A stretch of 64,000 nt of DNA from Ptychodera flava (taxonomy: Eukaryota; Hemichordata; Enteropneusta; Ptychoderidae): positions 1,372,501 to 1,436,500 of the forward strand of contig NC_091930.1 of assembly GCF_041260155.1 (NCBI RefSeq), in the 5' to 3' direction. The notes beneath the pieces were generated by a model. That model searched no databases. It saw nothing but the letters and a program-made list of their open reading frames with translations, and was not told where the DNA came from. This document shows positions 24,955-64,000 of this stretch, in pieces. Position numbers and translations under genes: made by a program. Position 1 is the first letter of the stretch; every line of letters begins with the position of its first letter.

Positions 24955-26912
24955 TTATGTCACAAATTTAACACTGGAAATGGGAATTCCGGAAACACAT
25001 GTAATGTTATAAATAAAATTCTCAAGAGAAATAATGGGAGTAGTGTGGCCCCAAACAAATTAGATCTTAGTGAAAATTGCAGCAGGGTGTGATAACAGAG
25101 AGTACAGATATTGCAAATTAATTCTGTGAGTTTCTCTACCCTTATGAAAATGAAACTGTGCGGCAGCTCGCTGTTAGACTAGCGGCAGCTCTGCCGTAGA
25201 GTTGCTGCACTAGTGCTGCACAGGAAAGCTGTGCAAGAGAGGCTGTGCAGGAAAATGCAGCTAGCTGCACAGTTTCTGCACAGTGTTAATCTGAGCAGAA
25301 ACTGTGCAGCAGGAGACAAAACTGTGCAGCTTCTGTGCAATAATCTCATACTGTACACCTTGTGTGCGGCAAATGTAAAATGTGTACAGCTTGTGTACAA
25401 CAGACCTTGAAGTGTGCAGCTTGTGTGCAGCAGGCCATCAAAGTGTGCAGCTTGTGTGCCAGAAATGACATTACATGTACAGATTGTTATTGGTTATTGC
25501 TGCAAATATGGAGCAACACATGATGGGCACATTGCTGACTATTTCATTACCAGGAGTACAGTGTACCATTGCACTTCGTGACCAGTCATATTCAAGAAAA
25601 CAAAACTGACCTTTCATTTATATTTACATTCATTTATTTTTAATAACAAACAATCCAACTTTTAAATTATAAAAACTGTTAGATAATGGACAGCTTTTAA
25701 AGCACAGTTCAGCTGGTGAAAGCGACACAGGCCTAAACTCAACAACATTGCAGGATGATGGATATAAAGAGTACATCTGTATTTTGCAGGATGATGGATA
25801 TAAAAGAGTACATCTGTATTATACAGCAGTGACATGTAACATCATTACATGAGTACCCCCTTCGACGATCTGGTTTGGTAAATCAAGGTTCAATCGACAA
25901 CTGAATTTTTAGGAAAACAAATTTTTAAAACAGGGACTTGTCTGACTTGCAAGTTAAACTCTGTATTTTCTGCGAGTGATACCAAAATGCACTGAAACAG
26001 TTTCGAACGAAATCTATGATGGTCTGTAACTTGTGTAAGGACGCGTCGTAGACTTTTGTTACTGCAAATCTGTACCTTAAAAATATCGACAGATGAGAAC
26101 TTTTCATTGTAGAAACAAACAAATAAACTTCAATGTCGCAGGACCCGCTACTAGTACCTTGGCTCCAAGCAGGGCCGTGGACGTGCTCAGACTTCACGCT
26201 ATAGCAGTGTATAGAGTATACGGTACGTACGTATGTACAGTTCCCAGCACTGGAAGCTAAGTCTGTGTCCTGTCATCGCTAACAAAATCTCGCTTTCTGT
26301 TATGACTGGATTGATATTCAATGCTTTTGTCCATGTTTTCAGCGTTAGATAATTGCCGAGCACAATTTTGGGGTGTTTCACACCCCATCCCGACCGCTGT
26401 ACGAAAATCCAATACGCTGCTTCGCCAACGTCCAGCGCTGAGACTGAGAGCAGCCGACATGTTTACACTCTGAGGTCACGGTTCATCAAGTTCAATTCGC
26501 GCATTGATATTGAATCTTCGTGTTGAAAGAAATTTTACTCTATTTTGAGTCTTTCTATGATGAAAATGACCAGTTTCATTATACTTGTAAATTGGTTGCT
26601 CTATCAAGTATAAAACATAACGGATTGGTGAATAATGTAGAGTCGATTCCAACGTTTAAAAACGGGACTACATTATAAATCGCGTAATGATTTATAGATC
26701 GCACTTCCGTTAACGTCATGAGGCTTGATCGGCGCGAAGTTAGATTTTGGTACCATCGGCTGTGTACTTTGTCGTTAGGGAGTTATCTAGTGGACAATTT
26801 CGTGATCTTTCTTTGGAATCGCCAGGCAAATGATATCACAGTGTTGGAAAACGTGTATACAGCACCAGAGATAGACGGGTTTCAAAATTTGTGAACGCGA
26901 ACAGCAGTAAAA

Positions 26913-27479
26913 ATGCTGACTATAAAGTATGTACACACGGTTCGGAGAGACCTGCAACCGGAACCGGGATCGAATCATCCAGCCTCTGCGAGCCATTCTC
27001 AAATGTACCGGTAAGTCAATGTACCGTCCGTCTGTTCATCGCTATAATGTTCTGTAATCGTTGCATTGCTATGTTTAGCTACAGATAAATTTTCGTTGAG
27101 TACTGATTCATACTGAATTCACTTTCGTTTCACAACAGTTACAGTAAGGCTGAGATTTTTGCAGATTGTCGCCCGTCGCCGCCGTTGGTATGTAAACAAC
27201 ATACGGCGAGCTGTCGGCTGTTTGACATTTGATCATTATTAATTTAATAATCATCAATGTATATGCATTTTTTTGCTTCAAGTTTTCAACTTTTTTGTCT
27301 CTTTTCAAATAATTATTGATGTCTTTCATCAAATTGCGATGTTTAAATGTGTGGTCAAACGGTAAAGACTTATACTCTTCCCTGAACGATTTGTATTTTT
27401 CAGAATGCATAGTGAGGAAGAAATTGAGAGAACAGAAAGCCAAATCGCAGCCTATGACAGTAATGTAAATGTTACATGA
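26913..27479 (+). CDS. Weak candidate: two-exon 57-residue reading frame, unknown
   Basis: ATG at 26913 opens a frame that ends in phase 2 at a strong donor, ACCG|GTAAGTC, at 27010. A good acceptor, TTGTATTTTTCAG, ends at 27403. The exon 27404-27479 then continues in the matching phase (MHSEEEIERTESQIAAYD...) to a TGA. It starts MLTIKYVHTVRRDLQP and resembles no family I know. The sequence before it is richer in CG than its surroundings. It lies inside the inverted-repeat element, so it could be an element gene, captured host exons, or chance. Confidence 0.22.
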
Positions 27480-28255
27480 AACTTCTCGAGTCAAAAGAAA
27501 ATCTCTTGAAGATACTTGTGGCATGAAATGAACATGGCATTTAAAATAAATCGTACCACAATTTGAATTTAATCTTTTTTTCTCTATGTCTTTTTATTTA
27601 ACAATAACTTTATTTGCGCTGACTATTTTTTCTTGTGAAACTGGTATTTCAGAGCTTAGTTGGATAAAACACATCTTGTGCTTTCCACAGTCTGTCAGGT
27701 TTTCAACGGGTCACTAACATTGGGCATGTTTACACAAGCGATTTTACAACTTCTGTGTACATATCTGAGCTGAACGTATTATATCGTTGGAAAAGAAAAA
27801 AACGTTGAAACTTATGGTACAATACAAGAAATTTTGCTTTCACTTATTGTGTTGCTTCTTTGGTTTTCAGTATCTCTCGTCTATTTAATAATGTATTTCG
27901 TTTTCTTACTGTTGCTGAAATTGGTAAAAGTTTATCCCAGAGCTGACTGCTGTGGAATTATGCCAACTTATGAAGGAAATTTTGCATTTTGTAGTTTGCG
28001 GCAAATCTGCAGTAACATGCAAAATAATTTGCCGCAAATTTTACCTACTCCTGGTAGCTGTCCTGCAAGATGCCACAATTTTCTGTGAAGTTCCTGCACA
28101 GTCTTTCAGGTACTCTGTAGTTCAAATGGCTATTGTGCAAACACAGGCTTCCACATTTCCAACACAAAGTTACTGCAGTTACTGTTTTCAGCATTTCTTG
28201 CACTATATATTTGCTCAGTGCAGCTAATGTGTATAATGCGAAAGAATCACCTTAC

Positions 28256-28505
28256 AGCAAAGCTGCTGCAACTTGTTGTATTGTTGCACAGTTCCTGCAC
28301 AAAGCTACCGCACAGTTACTGTTTTCATTGCTTCTTGCACCTGTGCGGCAGCAACTAATTTGCATGAGAAAAAATCGCCTTACAGCAGAGCTGCCGCAAC
28401 CTGCTGTATATTGCTGCACAGTTCCTGCACAAAGCTGCCGCACAGTTACTGTTTTTATCATTTCTTGCGCCTGTGCGGCAGCAGCTAATTTGCATGCGAA
28501 AAAGT
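28256..28505 (+). repeat. Tandem ~119 bp repeat in the right end of the GCAC element
   Basis: Two good direct copies, and a third weaker one from about 28150, contain GCACAGTTCCTGCACAAAGC, ACAGTTACTGTTTT and CTAATTTGCATG in that order. Confidence 0.8.
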
Positions 28506-28799
28506 CGCTTACAGTTGAGTTACAGTAATTGTCTGTTGCACTAGTGCCGCACCTGTGCAGGAACACTGTGCAGCAGGCTAAAAATTTTCATAAGGGATCT
28601 ATATTTGGCCAAGTCCAAATTTCCACTCATATCAATTTCCAGAATTATGTGAAGAAGAGTCGTAGCAATTCTTTCTTTTTCGACCAGGTATACATGGAGA
28701 CAAAATAAAAGAATTGATTTCACTCATCCTCTTATGACCACTCAGGCAGCTAAGTATATCGCTGGTCCTATCTGACATATTATCAATCTTCCAATTTCT

Positions 28800-29480
28800 A
28801 AATGTATATTTCCCGATAGTCTAAATGTTGCAAAATTTACTCCTCTTTATAAACAAGTTTGTCTATTTGATGTTGGGAATTACAGGCCAATTTCAATTTT
28901 TCCAGTACAATTTTGAAGCCGTTAGTAAGAAACAGCTGGTTTATTTTCTTGACAAGTACGATATTTTAATCGATACTTAGCATGGATTTCGCAAAAAGTA
29001 CAGTCCTAAAGTCCCCCTTCTGACATTGTTGCTGATCTTACAGAGAAGATCGACCTTGTCTCTGTTACACTAGGTATATTTTTGATTTGAAAAAAACTTT
29101 GACACTATAGATCATGATATCCTTCTTCCCAAACTGCGTCATAATGGAGTGCGGGGCCTACCGTTAAAGTTATCTCACAGTTATTTAACAAATCGTAATT
29201 ACTTTGTAATTGTCAATGGTAAATCTTCTTGTTACAGGCAAATCAAACGTGGTGTATAGCAGGGTTCCATTCTGGGTCCTGCTTTATTCTTGGTATATAT
29301 TAACGATATTTGTAATTCAGCTGACTCGTGTAATTTGGAACTTTTTGCAGATGATATCAACATGTTTTAATCTCTACGTACTCGGAATGTAAATCTAAAT
29401 CAAATTAACGCCAAATTTGATGAAATTATCAATTGGTGTATGGCCAACAACTCACAGTCGACGTCGACAAAACCAATTAT
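28800..29480 (+). mobile_element. Degenerate LINE reverse transcriptase fragment
   Basis: Forward-strand pieces read as RT motifs broken by many stops and shifts: NYRPISI-like near 28880, HGFRK near 28980, FDTIDHDILLPKL near 29100, QGSILGPALFLVYINDI near 29255-29310 and LFADDINMF near 29340. It is much older than the reverse-strand LINE and of a different subfamily (QGSILGP...YINDI, FADD rather than YADD). Jockey, CR1 and RTE groups all remain possible. Confidence 0.75.
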
Positions 29481-31352
29481 ATGAGCATAAAAGGACACCT
29501 CAGAGAAACACCACATCTCAAATTATAGACAAAGAATGCTGTTTAACCTATACAAACAATAAATGTTATGCAAGGTTTTAAGTCTATGAAAAAGAGATCA
29601 CATTTTTACCGTAAATAATTCCATCAACTGCATTTTGTTATAGGGGAAAATGTTTAACGGTTTACCCCTAGACTATCATGAAAAGCGAAATAATGTTTTT
29701 GGGTCGAATTCCGATATCATATTTTTTGTTAGCATCCTCACTTTTATGTAAGAGGAAAATGTGTCGAAAAATTAGAAATATTTTAATTATCAAATGGTGC
29801 ATTGATATATTTAAAATAGTGCTACATTGTTTATATATTTTTATGCATAATTTTCTAAAAAATACCAGTATATCCTATGTAAAACTGGTAATTTGATAAA
29901 TATTTTATCCCGAGGTTGTCAACTTGAAAATAGTTCCGGTTCGCTTTCAGTCCGCTACGTCATCACGAGGTTACCATTATATCCTGTTAGGCACGCGACA
30001 TATGATTTACGATGCATATGATAAGTATGTAAACAATGTCCTTATTAAAAAAAAACATCGCACATGCAGTTTGGTCACATGAATGAGCATTGCTGTAGAT
30101 AAAAGGAGAATCAAGAAAGAAGGGCATTCAGTTCTACATTTTTGGCCAGGGACTTTGTATTTACCTCTGGTGCCGCTACCGCGCCTGCCGGTTGGTTGGG
30201 AATTGCCTGATGCTGGGGATCCGAAGTAGCTTGGTTTGCGCATAAGTTGGTCCGTGCATGGCGGAGCATTCCACGTTGGTCTATAGGCAATTTAAGCGCG
30301 ATGATGTCTTTGTCGCTCAGGCGTTTGAGTACGTCCGTCGATGTGTCTGTGCCTGTGCCGTTAGTAAGGGACTGGAAGTAAATTAGCAGGGGGGGAGGCC
30401 GGGGGATTTCGTAAGAGAGGACCAAAAATTTATGACCCTCCCCCAAAGCAAGGCTGAAAAATTTATGACCCTCCCCCAAAGCAAGGCTGAAAAATTTGTG
30501 ACCCTCCCCCAGTTTCAAAAAAATAGAATATTACAAATTGATCGAATCTTAAACGATCAAAAATTGAGGTGGGGATTTACAACACAGGGCAATATAGATG
30601 GATACCAGCAAGGAATGTCTGCGAATTTCTGCTTCTGCTTGTGACAAGAACAAGTCTAGATATGGATGTCAGCCTTACCTAAGAATACTTTCAATGACAT
30701 GGTGTCAGTCCCATTTGACCAGCATGGGTAAAACTAATCTTGTAGAAAAAATCTCTATAATTCTATGCTACAGATTTTTCAGTACTTTTAATAAAAGGGA
30801 AACCCCTGGTTTCTCTGCCTACACAATATGCATTTTGATTGTTATGATAATGGTTTAATATACTGTTTAACTCTTACACTGTTTAAACTTAGTAAACCAA
30901 TCACCAGATAAAGGAGTACTGGTATTCCTGTTTCCAGTGTGGTATGGGTGGATTGTTCTGGGGAACACCATAGGATAAACTCTATGATTAAATTAATTCA
31001 TTGTTTGATTTTCTGCACAAGTTTGATGAAATGCTCTATTTTCCACTTTGTCAGCACACTTGTAAATGTAAAAAACAGTTTAAGACTTCACTGGACACAA
31101 AAAATGACACCACTGCTCAAGTGTCATCAAGCTAGGCTGACAAACTGAATCAATACAGAGCATATCATGCTAAAATACAGCAGCTAATACTGAAAAATTC
31201 TGAAATCTTATGAATTTATATAACTCTGACCTGCAAAGTAAACAACAAAACCAACATCTTGTCCATACACCATTGTTTCCAATTACAGTGACTGACAGGC
31301 AAAACTAACAAAACAGCAAAAATGGAATTTAGCCATTTTTATTGGCCATTAA

Positions 31353-31682
31353 AGGGACAAAGTCACTCGTTTTTGACAAAATTTCGGTCATTTTAATTTC
31401 CATTAAATATATATGCTTTTCTACTGCTCACTGAAATGGGCTTAATTGCAATCTCTGGTTGTCACAGCTCAACTCATATGCATGCATGGATATAACATGT
31501 GGTCACTTAATAATTTAATTTAAGGTATGTACCAAAATTGTCACAGTAAATTTCACATGTTAATGTGCCTTATAAAAAGTGAGAATTGATTGCAATAACC
31601 AGAGAGTGAGCATATTTCAGTGAGAATAATCTATCAAAGAAATTTAAATGGCAAAATGATGTCAATGGGCAACTTTGTCCCT
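31353..31682. mobile_element. TTAA-target MITE, 330 bp
   Basis: It starts AGGGACAAAGTCACTC and ends with the inverse AACTTTGTCCCT. Exact TTAA lies on both sides (31349-31352 and 31683-31686). A truncated relative lies at 18494. It is nested inside the larger Harbinger-like element. Confidence 0.8.
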
Positions 31683-32611
31683 TTAACTTGGTACATATCT
31701 AGTAGAGATTCTTTAAATTCAAGTGTCAAGCAGCATGACCATTGCACTGCTGAAGTATTAAAATGGTGGCAATGAATATTTTATAATTGGTGCATTGACA
31801 AGATAGTACTGTTAAATGTTGACAAAAATGGCTTTGTCCAAAGTATCATAATATTACCCATTTCTGAACAGGGATGTAAGATTACACCACCATGCCATGT
31901 GAACTCACAAATTTTCCAATATGAAAGTGCAGTCCTCTGCTGAGTGCCGAATTATCCCGGTATGTTGTACACCATGGAGGTAGACACAAAGCATAGCATT
32001 ATGAGAAAAAGTTAAAGTCTTGGTACTAGATGACCACTAAACAAGATTTTCAGTCCGCTTGTTTCAAAGCTATTCAAAAACTTTCTTCTGGGCCTATTTC
32101 ACATCATACTTGACCCTTTGCACTTGACCTGCAAGCTCGGTATGTACATGTATTCTGGAAAATGACAGTAATTTCAACGTCATTTTAAGTCAGAGATTCG
32201 TCATGTAAGTCATTAATTTCACTCAATTATTTCTGTCCGTTCATCCTGACTGTCAAAATTGATTGAAGTCTAAGTATTGAAAGTACTTAATTTAATGATG
32301 ATTTTCACAAATATGTTTCACTTACAACTGGACTAAATTGTCACTACTTCCAAGTGTGACTGTGAACATCATTCTATAAATATTCAAATACCTTCAACCC
32401 ATACAAGTTTGTTTACAAGTTTCGCGCTGTACCAAGAAGTTCTCTGGACGTACACTGTACATTTTAGCCTATCATTTTCAGGAAATAAAGGTCTGTATGT
32501 TTAAATGATTGACTTATTGGCTTATGAAAAATATATTAAGGATCAGAAGGATGTTGATATTGCAATTCACAAGTCTCGGTGTTGTTTTTCCAAGCAGGAG
32601 CATATCAGTAT

Positions 32612-32761
32612 CACCACGGAACTACCTAGCTCTGCATGGCAGGGCTGTGTGTTACCAGCGCGCGTTATACGGCCTCCTACCACAGCCGAATAACGCTGGT
32701 AACACACAGCTCTGCCATGCAAAGCTAGGAGCTACCACACTCTTTTTGTAGTACCGTGGTA
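32612..32761. repeat. 150 bp foldback element
   Basis: Inner arms CTAGCTCTGCATGGC and GCCATGCAAAGCTAG continue through TGTGTGTTACCAGCG / CGCTGGTAACACACA. Outer arms are CACCACGGAACTAC and GTAGTACCGTGGTA. It is nested in the Harbinger-like element. Confidence 0.8.
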
Positions 32762-32962
32762 TCATATATTGCTTTAAGTAGCTGCAGTTCCGAAACTGAA
32801 GGGTTTGCCTTTTTTCGAGTTTAAGCTTTTAGATTTTAGGGTTTGATCAAGTTGACGTCCTACCTAAACACCAGTCCAAATATTGGGGTACAACGGCACT
32901 ATTGCCCTACGCTAGGAGGATATGTGTACCACGTCGCTACGCAAAGACTACTTACCCCAAAG

Positions 32963-33099
<137 letters not shown>

Positions 33100-35398
33100 G
33101 TGCATAGGCCTTCGCGTTGCGACTGTGGTTGCACCTGTGTGATGAGTATGCCGTTAATGGCATATATCATGTCAAGTAGGCAGTAAATATGTACCCTTTC
33201 ACTTTGTCTTTGAACTGTAGATGTGGAATGTTTATGATTCAACAGACTGTCCAATAATTCCAATAATGAATGCCCAAATTGGCTCATAATGGAATAGAGC
33301 ACACTTATACTCCATTAAGAGTGATTGTGATAAGTAATGCTCTTCAAATGTTTTCTTTTATATTAATGCACATGCATGTGCCTGCCATTTTTTCTAAGGA
33401 ATTATAATTTAATACTTATCAAAATATCAGTGAAATTCATAATTTTGGAATGTATCACATTGACAGTTGAGGGAATACTGGAAACACAATGTGACACTGA
33501 TCTCCATAACAATGATATATGGTCATGTACAATGTATTGAGCAGCTCAATCTCTACATTGGGAGGAAATATGGGAAAGTACAATGTATGTTTAAAATGTG
33601 TTCCTGGTACAGATATAGAACTACATTTGTGCATGACCCCATTATTCACTGGATTTTATAATATTCCTGGTAGACCTGTGTAGTCAGAGAACTGAAAATA
33701 CCTGTACATGTGCTCATTGCACTCATATCAAATCCAGTTTTACAAAATGTACTATTGTGTTCCAGTAGACGATAAGAAGTTTTGGTCATGTCGCCTCGTT
33801 TGTGGGGAAAGGTCAACAGAAAGGCTATGCCTATTCAAACAATAATTTAAGCAAACAATTCAAAGTATGGTCATGGATTGAATGCTATAGTGTGAAATTA
33901 CGGTGTTTTAACATTGATAATACTTTGTCAATTTTTGTGCCTCTTTTTTTGCATTTTAAACTTTGAAGGGAAGTGGCTTATGAAAGAGAGGGAACTTTTG
34001 TTTATCAGCAAAAAGTGGAATGAGAAATAATATTGTCAAATAGTTATAGGTTCAAGATTGACACATCAGCGGAACAATGTAAGATATTGTGGTAATATCC
34101 AGCAGTGTTTTTGTTAAGGGCGGTACCAAGGTAAATGTTACCAGGGTTCCCCGGTGATTTTACCAGGATTAGCCTTGGTATATCAGTGCAGGTCATACTA
34201 GAAATTTTACCAGGGTTCCCAATGTTCCCCAATCTTAGCAAAAACACCGTCCAATGTTTATTAACGAAACACACTACATGTACACTGGGCAGCCAGAGTG
34301 CCACGGGTTAACTGAGGAACAATAGATTGGATTTGCTATAAACTCAATTTCGATAAGAATAGCAACAAGACAGACAATCCTATTTAAGATAATGGTGGGG
34401 AAGAGATACACAGAGAGTTGGGAATGAGCACTTAATAGAAAGTAAGAGGCAGTGTGCCAGTGATGTCATGTGAGCATAATTGTCTATACAAACAATTTGC
34501 TTTCTACCTTTAGTGGACCGACAACAAGCCCAAAAATTTGTGACCCTCCCCCTTACAGGAGCTCAAAAAATTGTGACCCTCCCCCAAACAGAGGCTCAAA
34601 AATTTGTGACCCTCCCCCAAATCCCCCCGGCCCTCCCCCCCTGCTAATTTACGTCCAGTCCCTAACTGGAATGTGTGAGGCCTGCTTTCTCGCACAACGC
34701 TTGGACACTTTGTTTGTTGACTCCCATTGTGGAGAGTTTTAAATTGATGATTGGTGGGAGCAATAATTTCGCGGACAAAGTGCTGTGTACGTGCGAACGC
34801 TCGAATGCAAAAGCGAAAGCCCAAACACAGCCTCGAACCCGCCCCATTTCAAATATAATAAAACAAGTACAATTGCACAAAAATCTATTTTGTGTCCAGG
34901 AAAATTGATTTTTATTATTTAAATCTCTGAAAAGTTTGCAATTGGCCATTTTGCATTGCGCGCAGCTTAGTACAGTAAAATTGTTAAAGCGTTGAACAAG
35001 AAAAGCAACGTGATGGTGACGGCATACCTGCTCCAAACATCGTACGAAAATCTCCGGCATATGAATGTGTCCATTGCGCATCTGGTCGTAAAGTCCACTG
35101 TTTACGACTCCTTATTTTGACTTCTTATCATCAAAGTACTTTACGATATGTTAAATCACGTCGCCTATTTGACCTTGAATTCGTTAAAAGTTTGATCTTT
35201 CCATAACGATTTCATTAATTAAAAATCATAAATATTCCATTCTCTGCATAGATATTCGGATTAAAGTGCGACACTAATATCCTTAACATTAATGCTACAG
35301 TAAAGCTTAATGTACTAAGCAATGGTTATTGTTCACGAATTGCTAACATTTACATCTAATATTTGATACTTATGTCAGTTTTTTATTTTTTGTAAGGC

Positions 35399-61771
<26,373 letters not shown>

Positions 61772-64000
61772 GTACTTTCTTGTCTGAACTTCTCATTTTA
61801 ATCACATAGTAACCGTCCCTCTTAAGTTTTTTAACAATCAATTCATCTATACACACAACCATAAATCATTAATCAACAATCCCATGTGCTACTAGGATAC
61901 GATCCCTTTAAGGCATTGTGGGATGACCCAACAAATAGTTATGATGGATTGTTTTAAGTACTGACTTTTGCTTTTGTGGTGATTACGCAATTAAAATAAT
62001 CCACGGATTTTGATTGTATTCTTATGTGATATTTGAACCTCAGGTTTTGTGATTTCTGTACGAAAGCTCTTCTATTGTTATCTATTGACTTTTTGCTGCT
62101 CGAAAGGTTAAATCAGTTCAGTCAAGGAAGACGCGCGTGTATTTTACCCAAGGTTTGGCGGGTGTAATACGGCGAGGAAAACTTGATAATGAGGAGACTT
62201 CGAATATGGCCGGTGTCCGGTAAGGTGAGTGGAAGTCTCCACAAAATCCGAACCATCGGTGGAATCGTGTGATGAAATTGCATCAAAAGGGACGCGAGGG
62301 AAGCTGGATGTTTACTGACATTATTAGAGCTGGTCTTCGTGAGATCCCGGCGTATGAAGAGGTATTTCTTCGACACCTTTGGATGTCAAGTCTGCTGTAC
62401 TTGAACGAAGCGTGGGTGATTGCTGAAATCGACCATATTTTTGGAGATATCGATTGCAGAGATCCGACGATTAGGGATGCTCGCACAGGTTTCTCAACGC
62501 TGAGGCTTCACGTATTGGAGGCTGATGTAAGTACGAATCGGTCGATGCAAGTCGCACGAAAATCGGACTCGATAACGTTACGGCTATTCGAAGTTCTCTA
62601 AACTGGGCGTGAGGAATGCAACAAGCCGCATAACTCTATGCCAACGTCTAAACTGTGGACGGATCATTTTACGAGCATGATTAATCGACCATGTAAGTGA
62701 TTTTTCATTCACAGAACTGATCAATGCTTTGTTGTTGAGTTTTACTTCACGTTTGAAGGAACGCGGAGCATTGTCGACAAGCGAATTTCCCAGTTGAACT
62801 CATACGTAGCGAATTGCGTGTAATGTCTGTGGTTTATAGCCGAGACATGCTTTGCCGTCTCTTATGCCCATTTACACGCTACTGAGATGGACGATACTTT
62901 CTGACTCATCCCGTTTAATTTCGGAAGCAACTCGACGTGACTGTTGTTTTTGGGACAACGCCCTCATCGGTGAAAGTCGATATTGTTTCACACGTTTGTC
63001 TATGAACTTTTGAACGACGCCTGGAGAGACTTTTGGCAGGCGACACTACGCTCGTTTTCTCCAGACACGTGTACCTTGGATGGAATGTTAGTGTCACTGT
63101 GTTATTAACGTTACCACATAGGCGTTTGGATAACTAGTGTACTGCAACGGACACTGTACTGTTTGTATGACAAGTTCAGAGCCTTCGATCTGATTGACAA
63201 GTGAACAATGATACTACACGTGTACATAGTCTCAACATTGTTAACAGGTTTTTGATATCATTTTGCACTTCTGAATAAATATATTTTATTTTTTATAACA
63301 TTTAGACATATTGAGTGCTGAAGTGAGCAGGTTTGATTTAGTAATAGTACGTTTTTGTTAACGACATTGTAATTCTGTACCGGTACATTTGAATTTTATG
63401 AGATCATTATTCATTATGTTCTTATTCTTTCGTTATCCTTTAAGTGTCAGTGTCATTTGTCTAGTCCCTACACTCGTCTTGGTATACCCCTAACCGCAGC
63501 GCAACCGCATTTTCGACGAATTCCACGACGAACATCACACGAACGTATGTGATTGCCGTTTTATGAGATTGCTCCTCCACAGCTAGCCCGTGAACCACGC
63601 CGAAATAAAGCAAGGGTAAAGCATACAACGTCCAAGCCCTCAATCCAACCACTATCCTTAAGCTGTCTGATAGTTTGTAATGGATGCAATTGATTCTCTA
63701 CGAACGCAATCCTTTAACATCCTTCCATTTTTCCATACTTCTTATATAATGAACTTCTCTCGCAAAGAGCTGGTTCAACTGAGGATGCATTTAGCACATG
63801 AATACCTTGGGAACTATTGATAAAAACGCATTTATGGTAGAATAAATTTGAAAAACGTAGTTTCTGAGTGTTTTCCATATTTTCCTGAAAACGTCGTATT
63901 TTCTGAAACAGGTTGCCAATAACTTGAAGTTAAATGTTTACGTTGAGAGCAGAATAAGGTTGTCCTGTGGCTTATAATTTGGTTGACAAGTTTCAAGGGA
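61772..64000. other. Right end: no recognised TRPM exon
   Basis: Bases 62100-63100 are less AT-rich than their surroundings. A 111-codon forward frame (62269-62601) has a donor-like AGGCTGAT|GTAAGTACG at about 62527 and an overlapping reverse frame. Neither matches a family I know. The rest, including 63110-64000, shows no gene or element. Confidence 0.5.

Larger units (their letters stand above)
25139..28596. mobile_element. 3.46 kb inverted-repeat element with GCAC-rich ends
   Basis: It starts CCCTTATGAAAAT and ends ATTTTCATAAGGG, exact inverses. Inside each end lies several hundred bases of TGTGCAGC/GCTGCACA-type repeats, opposite in orientation on the two sides (25160-25465 and 28040-28570). 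No clean target duplication is visible, so class is unassigned. The middle (25.5-28.0 kb) is not low-complexity and contains a weak candidate two-exon gene. No transposase is recognisable. Confidence 0.6.

Noticed and set aside
27108-27524. 138-codon reverse frame inside the inverted-repeat element
   Set aside because: No recognisable motif; low-complexity lysine-rich composition typical of AT-rich chance frames. It also overlaps the weak forward two-exon candidate.
62269-62601. Last TRPM exon
   Set aside because: The frame shows no coiled-coil heptads, kinase or Nudix motifs, and no acceptor in the needed phase 2 directly before it.

Overview
The window looks like a repeat-rich, AT-rich, intron-rich animal nuclear genome, most likely a marine invertebrate. 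It carries spliced GT-AG exons of a TRPM-type cation channel, an L2/CR1-type LINE, a tRNA-derived SINE with an (ATT)n tail, TTAA- and TWA-target DNA transposon families, large foldback elements and long (TA)n tracts in most big introns. A deuterostome is my guess, at low confidence. There is no bacterial, CRISPR, rRNA or intact tRNA content. I saw no convincing retrovirus-like or other capsid- or envelope-bearing element.

Region by region: 1-5240 is a tandem array of a ~1.75 kb non-coding unit whose second copy carries two datable insertions, a TTAA-flanked DNA element and a SINE. 6773-18792 holds eight open exons coding the first ~389 residues of a TRPM channel (start exon plus the N-terminal SLOG/MHR region); call this copy A. 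18.9-29.7 kb is filled by a microsatellite, a 12-mer array, a 3.3 kb reverse-strand LINE, a Harbinger-like element, a 3.5 kb inverted-repeat element and a second LINE remnant. From ~29.7 kb a second copy of the same TRPM region begins (copy B), introns included. It is interrupted by a 4.3 kb Harbinger-like element. Copy B continues through the whole channel: SLOG exons 35399-40102, MHR3/4 exons 40300-50054, membrane and pore exons 54981-59575, TRP domain 59979-60124, a 33-nt microexon 60475-60507 and a start of coiled coil 61654-61771. The last 2.2 kb holds no further TRPM exon that I can recognise, so the 3' end of the gene is missing or unrecognised.

How it fits together: the duplicated block ends right after the exon coding the end of the SLOG region. 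Copy A has the only recognisable start exon but no channel exons of its own. Copy B has all channel exons, but its first exon has an ATG where copy A has a splice acceptor. Exon phases are identical in the two copies, so the A exons could splice in frame to the B channel exons, giving one channel with two alternative N-terminal modules. That is inference; the open frames, splice sites and phases are read directly from the sequence.
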